NCBI GenBank assembly: GCA_946886845.1
Contig: CAMPJH010000057.1
Span: 1-9,327, forward strand
Origin: an uncultured Sphingomonas sp.
GTDB taxonomy: Bacteria; Pseudomonadota; Alphaproteobacteria; Sphingomonadales; Sphingomonadaceae
Reading direction: 5' to 3'
DNA: 9,327 nucleotides
Made by a program: the position numbers and the translations under genes. Below are positions 6,301 through 9,327 of the stretch, piece by piece (within the stretch, counting starts at the first letter, position 1; every line of letters begins with the position of its first letter). The notes under the pieces are model-generated. The model was not told the DNA's origin. It made no database searches and saw nothing but the letters and a program-made list of their open reading frames with translations.

Positions 6301-8601
6301 TCAAACTCTCAGTTCCGCCGCCCGCATTTCGGCTTCGCGCTTCAGGTTGCGGGCGAGCTGGGCCATGCCGTTGAGGTACTGCGGCGGCACGTGGACGTCG
6401 CGATAGTCGAGCGCAGCGGCGGCGCGCAGAGTCCAGAACGGGTCAATCAGATGCGGCCGGGCGAGCGCCACCAAATCGGCGCGGCCGGCGGCGAGGATCG
6501 AATTGGCATGGTCGGGCTCGTAGATGTTGCCGACCGCCATGGTCGCCAGCTTGGCTTCGTTGCGCAGCTTGTCGGAAAAAGGCGTCTGGAACATCCGGCC
6601 GTAGACCGGCTGCCCCCCGGTCCAGGTCTGGCCAGCCGAAACGTCGATCAGGTCGGCGCCGGCGCGGGCGAAGGCGGCGGCGATTTCGACCGCATCGTCG
6701 GGGGTGATGCCCCGGTCGCCGGCCCAGTCGGTCGCCGAGATGCGCACCGACATCGGCCGGTCCGCGGGCCAGGCCTCGCGCATCGCGGCGAACACTTCGA
6801 GCGGGTAGCGCAGCCGGTTCTCTAGGCTGCCGCCATATTCATCGGTGCGATTGTTGTGCAGCGGAGTGATGAAGCCTGACAGCAGGTAACCGTGGGCGGC
6901 GTGCAGCTCGACCATGTCGAAGCCGCATTCGATGCCCAGCCGCACGGCGGCGACGAACTGGTCGCGGACCCGGTCCATGTCGTCGCGGGTCATCGGCCGC
7001 GGCACCTGGTTGACCGGCGACCAGGGCACGTCGCTCGCCGCCATCACCGGCCAGTTGCCCTCGTCGAGCGGCACGTCATTGCCTTCCCAGCCCAATTTGG
7101 TCGAGCCCTTGGCGCCCGAATGGCCGAGCTGCAGGCAGATCTTGGCTTTCGAATTGTCGTGGACGAAATCGACGATGCGGGTCCACGCGGCGACATGCTC
7201 GTCGTTCCACAGGCCGGTGCAGCCGGGGCTGATCCGACCCTCCGGCGAGACGCAGGTCATCTCGGTGAAGACGAGCCCGGCGCCGCCTAGCGCGCGTTCG
7301 CCCAAATGGACGAAGTGGAAATCGCCCGGAGTGCCGTCGACCGCCGAATACATGTCCATCGGCGAGACGACGATGCGGTTGGCGACTTCCATCGCGCGCA
7401 TCTTGAACGGCGCGAACATCGGCGCCGCCGTCTTGCCGGGGACTCCGGCTTGCTCCCAGAACCAGCGCTCGACGCCCTCCAGCCAGGCCTTGTCGCGAAG
7501 CCGCAGATTCTCGTGGCTGATGCGCTGGCTTCGGGTCAGCAGCGAATAAGCGAACTGCAGCGGCTCGAAGTGCAGATAGCGGTGCAGGGTCTCGAACCAT
7601 TCGGTCGAGTTGCGGGCACTATTCTGCAGCTTGAGCACCTCGAGGTTGCGCTCGGCCTGATATTCGAACAGCGCCGCCTCGAGCTCGAGGCCAGGGCGGT
7701 TCAGGACATCGGCCAGCTTGATCGCGTCCTCGAGCGCGAGCTTGGTCCCAGAGCCGATCGAGAAATGCGCGGTGTGGGCCGCGTCGCCGAGCAGGATGAG
7801 GTTTCCGACCGCCCAATTGTCGCACTTGATGCGGCGGAAGTTGAGCCAGGCGGCCGAGCCGACCAGGTGGCTGGCGTTCGACTGGAGCCTGTGGCCGTCG
7901 AGATATTTGGCGAAGATCCGCTTGCATGTCGCGATCGCTTCGTCCTGGCCCATCCGGTCGAAGCCGAGGCCGCGCCAGACATCCTCCGAACATTCGACGA
8001 TGAAGGTCGAGTAATCCGGTGCGAAGCGATAGGCGTGCGCCCAGATCCAGCCGTGCTCGGTTTCCTCGAAAGCGAAGGTGAAGGCGTCGAACGCCTTGCC
8101 GATTCCGAGCCAGACGAACTTGTTGGCGCGGACGTCGATGTCGACCGCAAAGGCTTCTTCGTACGCATCGCGAAAGCGCGAATTGGCGCCGTCGGCGGCG
8201 ATGACCAGGTCGTAATGCTGCCAGCGCGGATCGGCCGGATCGCACTCGGCCTCGAAGTACAGGGTGACGCCGAGCTCGCGGGCCCGGTCCTGGAGGATTT
8301 CGAGCAGCCGCTTGCGGCCGATGCCGATGAAGCCGTGGCCAGACGACGTGATGCACTCGCCGCGGATATGGACGTCGATATCGTCCCAATGGGCGAACTC
8401 GCCGGCGATGATCGCCGCCGATTGCGGGTCGTTGCGCTGCAAATTCTCCACCGTCTGGTCGGAGAAGACCACGCCCCAGCCGAACGTGACGCCCGGCGCG
8501 TTGCGCTCGAACACCTCGATCACATGGCTCGGATCGCGCAGCTTCATCGAGATGGCGAAATACAGCCCCGCCGGCCCGCCGCCGATGCACGCGATCTTCA
8601 C
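6301..8601 (-). CDS. Fused FAD monooxygenase/OYE-type reductase acting on an aryl-CoA
   Basis: This 766-residue protein fuses two flavoenzymes. Residues 1-390 are a PHBH-type FAD monooxygenase: dinucleotide motif GGGPAG (7-12), AADG (135-138) and GDAAH (272-276). Residues about 396-766 form an Old Yellow Enzyme/YqjM-like FMN domain with the substrate-binding pair H567 and H570 in HAAHGYLL and the block [17 protein letters not shown]. This layout matches 2-aminobenzoyl-CoA monooxygenase/reductase (ACMR) of Azoarcus and proteins annotated as bifunctional salicylyl-CoA 5-hydroxylase. The expected chemistry is hydroxylation of an aromatic CoA thioester, possibly followed by ring reduction. The exact substrate is unresolved because no CoA ligase is visible. 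The start is GTG at 8601 with GAGGA at 8609-8613 seven bases upstream; the next ATG would cut away the FAD motif. A thiolase tail upstream fits acyl-CoA metabolism. Confidence 0.9.
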   Translation of the reverse strand: MKIACIGGGPAGLYFAISMKLRDPSHVIEVFERNAPGVTFGWGVVFSDQTVENLQRNDPQSAAIIAGEFAHWDDIDVHIRGECITSSGHGFIGIGRKRLLEILQDRARELGVTLYFEAECDPADPRWQHYDLVIAADGANSRFRDAYEEAFAVDIDVRANKFVWLGIGKAFDAFTFAFEETEHGWIWAHAYRFAPDYSTFIVECSEDVWRGLGFDRMGQDEAIATCKRIFAKYLDGHRLQSNASHLVGSAAWLNFRRIKCDNWAVGNLILLGDAAHTAHFSIGSGTKLALEDAIKLADVLNRPGLELEAALFEYQAERNLEVLKLQNSARNSTEWFETLHRYLHFEPLQFAYSLLTRSQRISHENLRLRDKAWLEGVERWFWEQAGVPGKTAAPMFAPFKMRAMEVANRIVVSPMDMYSAVDGTPGDFHFVHLGERALGGAGLVFTEMTCVSPEGRISPGCTGLWNDEHVAAWTRIVDFVHDNSKAKICLQLGHSGAKGSTKLGWEGNDVPLDEGNWPVMAASDVPWSPVNQVPRPMTRDDMDRVRDQFVAAVRLGIECGFDMVELHAAHGYLLSGFITPLHNNRTDEYGGSLENRLRYPLEVFAAMREAWPADRPMSVRISATDWAGDRGITPDDAVEIAAAFARAGADLIDVSAGQTWTGGQPVYGRMFQTPFSDKLRNEAKLATMAVGNIYEPDHANSILAAGRADLVALARPHLIDPFWTLRAAAALDYRDVHVPPQYLNGMAQLARNLKREAEMRAAELRV

Positions 8602-8718
8602 CGCGCAATCCTCGAAAGATTTGGAAAGTGAGGCCGCAGGGCGCGCGAAAGTTCGCTAAGTTCACCGTCCAGCGCGCGCGCACGGGTCAGGGCGCTCGCG
8701 GCGGACGTTCCTTCGACA

Positions 8719-8735
8719 CACAATTGGCAATCGTG
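8719..8735. promoter_or_regulatory. 17-bp interrupted palindrome, candidate operator
   Basis: The sequence CACaATTGgCAATcGTG is symmetric at all 14 capitalised positions around centre 8727; only the two flanking spacer positions break the symmetry. It lies 118-134 bases upstream of the hydroxylase GTG, in the only noncoding stretch ahead of that gene. Size and symmetry suit the dimer site of a TetR-, MarR- or GntR-type regulator. The regulator is not in the window and its family cannot be told. Confidence 0.5.
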
Positions 8736-8813
8736 CAAGCGCATCGCCGCAGCATGGCACAGGTGCGCGCCTGTAGGACAGAGGGTGTCCGCTTCAGGTC
8801 GAAAGGGGACGGT

Positions 8814-8834
8814 AAAAGAGCACTGATTCCGCTC
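8814..8834 (-). terminator. Possible weak terminator after the lipoprotein gene
   Basis: On the - strand GAGC(G) pairs with (T)GCTC across a 7-base loop (8818-8834) and is followed by TTTT (8814-8817). It sits just past the tandem stop codons of the lipoprotein. The stem is only four to five pairs, so termination may be partial. Confidence 0.3.
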
Positions 8835-8840
8835 CGGCTA

Positions 8841-9245
8841 CTAAGGCCGCAGCGAGATCCAGGCAGAACTCCCGATTTCGCTCTGATCAGTTATGATCGA
8901 AATCGAGATTGGTCCATTTGGCGTATAATGAGCCAACAGGGGACGGCCATCTGCCGTGACGAGCGGAATCGACCACTGGTGGTGTGGTTCGCACCCATGC
9001 TCACGCCGCTTCATCCTCAGCAAATTCTTGTAGCTGCCGTCACGTAACTGCTCTTCCACCGATATTTCATCGGGGCAGAAACTGATCGGCTTGGCTCCGA
9101 AGAACAGGCCCTCCCGGAAACCTGCGACAGAAACGCGGCTACCGCCGTCTTGCAACGAGATACGTAAATCCAAGCCGCGATCGCAGCCCGCCAGAGAAAC
9201 TGCGAGACACGCAACAGCGATCGCTGCGAAATATCGAGGATTGAT
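8841..9245 (-). CDS. Small lipoprotein with a damaged start codon
   Basis: The frame is open from a TGA at 9261-9263 to a TAG at 8841-8843 (a second TAG follows directly) and encodes 134 residues if read from 9245. Its first part reads NPRYFAAIAVACLAVSLAGCDRG: a short positive start, a hydrophobic core and a perfect lipobox LAGC, with the lipidated cysteine at residue 21. Aspartate follows at +2, which in enterobacteria keeps lipoproteins in the inner membrane. No ATG, GTG or TTG exists ahead of this signal; the first possible codon is ATC at 9243-9245. The only formal start, TTG at 9173, would begin after the lipobox and lose export. The mature part (about 113 residues) matches no family I know. 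Base use is visibly less GC-rich than its neighbours. It lies directly behind the thiolase, probably in the same transcript. It could be a recent pseudogene or an intact gene with a sequence error. Confidence 0.6.
   Translation of the reverse strand: MNPRYFAAIAVACLAVSLAGCDRGLDLRISLQDGGSRVSVAGFREGLFFGAKPISFCPDEISVEEQLRDGSYKNLLRMKRREHGCEPHHQWSIPLVTADGRPLLAHYTPNGPISISIITDQSEIGSSAWISLRP
8873..8905. repeat. 8-bp inverted repeat inside the lipoprotein gene
   Basis: CGATTTCG at 8873-8880 and CGAAATCG at 8898-8905 are perfect inverted copies around a 17-base spacer that itself contains the palindrome TGATCA. It is within coding sequence, about 30 to 65 bases before the stop. It may form an mRNA hairpin or be chance. 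Confidence 0.4.
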
Positions 9246-9327
9246 CCACCCAAGCTGTCCTCAAGCGTGACCGTCGCGATGCCGCCGCCTTCGCACAGTG
9301 CCTGCAGGCCGCAGCGCTTGTTGTGGC
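9242..9327 (-). CDS. Thiolase (acetyl-CoA acetyltransferase family), C-terminal end only
   Basis: The gene enters from the right edge and only its last residues are visible. The frame beginning at 9325 reads HNKRCGLQALCEGGGIATVTLEDSLGG. The stretch GLQALCEGGGIA matches the C-terminal active-site block of thiolases, where the cysteine before x-GGG (codon at 9293-9295) is the acid/base residue in condensation or cleavage of 3-ketoacyl-CoA. Thiolases normally end some 10-15 residues after this block, so a stop is expected right about here. Instead the codon at 9242-9244 is TCA, and the frame stays open to a TGA at 9017-9019, adding about 75 residues with no thiolase character across the lipoprotein gene in another frame. 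The end given is the inferred original one. The family call is good; substrate length is not known. Confidence 0.7.

Larger units (their letters stand above)
8602..8840. other. Intergenic region upstream of the hydroxylase
   Basis: The 239 bases between the lipoprotein stop and the hydroxylase start contain no gene I can support. They hold the hydroxylase RBS, a strong palindrome at 8719-8735, a weak terminator-like hairpin at 8814-8834 and an alternating CG run near 8672-8682. No clear -35/-10 pair was found. An open + strand frame starting at 8628 crosses the region but has no coding features. Confidence 0.6.

Noticed and set aside
8924..8929. TATAAT as a -10 promoter element on the + strand
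   Set aside because: No -35 lies at proper distance, it is inside the lipoprotein gene, and no + strand gene follows.
8628..9047. A 139-codon + strand gene
   Set aside because: It is antisense to the lipoprotein, shows no motif and has no convincing RBS.
9017..9253. A separate 78-codon - strand gene
   Set aside because: It is the out-of-frame continuation of the thiolase frame over the lipoprotein gene, open only because the expected stop reads TCA.

Overview
The window looks like chromosomal DNA of a GC-rich alphaproteobacterium, most likely a sphingomonad. This is inferred from the high GC content, the type of M10 protease with its own type I exporter, and the fused CoA-thioester hydroxylase. 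No mobile element, CRISPR array or phage gene was found.

The left part (1-6293) is a protease secretion locus. A tRNA-Ser(GCT) opens the window on the + strand. Facing it on the - strand is an 807-residue serralysin-type metalloprotease with two N-terminal PPC-like domains, a zinc catalytic domain, RTX calcium-binding repeats and a C-terminal type I secretion signal. An intrinsic terminator follows its stop. Divergent from it, across a short intergenic region with two hairpins, run a small uncharacterised probably exported protein (117 aa), then a PrtD-type ABC transporter (570 aa) and an HlyD/PrtE-type membrane fusion protein (450 aa). The last two overlap as ATGA. Protease and exporter should form one working unit; the TolC-like outer-membrane partner is not in the window.

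The right part (6294-9327), all on the - strand, concerns CoA-thioester metabolism. Reading in transcription order, it holds the C-terminal tail of a thiolase, a small lipoprotein of unknown function, a 240-base gap with a 17-bp interrupted palindrome that looks like an operator, and a 766-residue fusion of an FAD monooxygenase with an Old Yellow Enzyme-type FMN reductase. The fusion has the architecture of 2-aminobenzoyl-CoA monooxygenase/reductase and of proteins annotated as bifunctional salicylyl-CoA 5-hydroxylase.

The most striking detail is at 9242-9245. The thiolase reads through where its stop should be, and the lipoprotein lacks a start codon. One base change (C to G at 9243 on the - strand, ATCA to ATGA) would restore both at once. 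This points to a real point mutation or a sequence error, and it hides a lipoprotein signal peptide from automatic gene calling.
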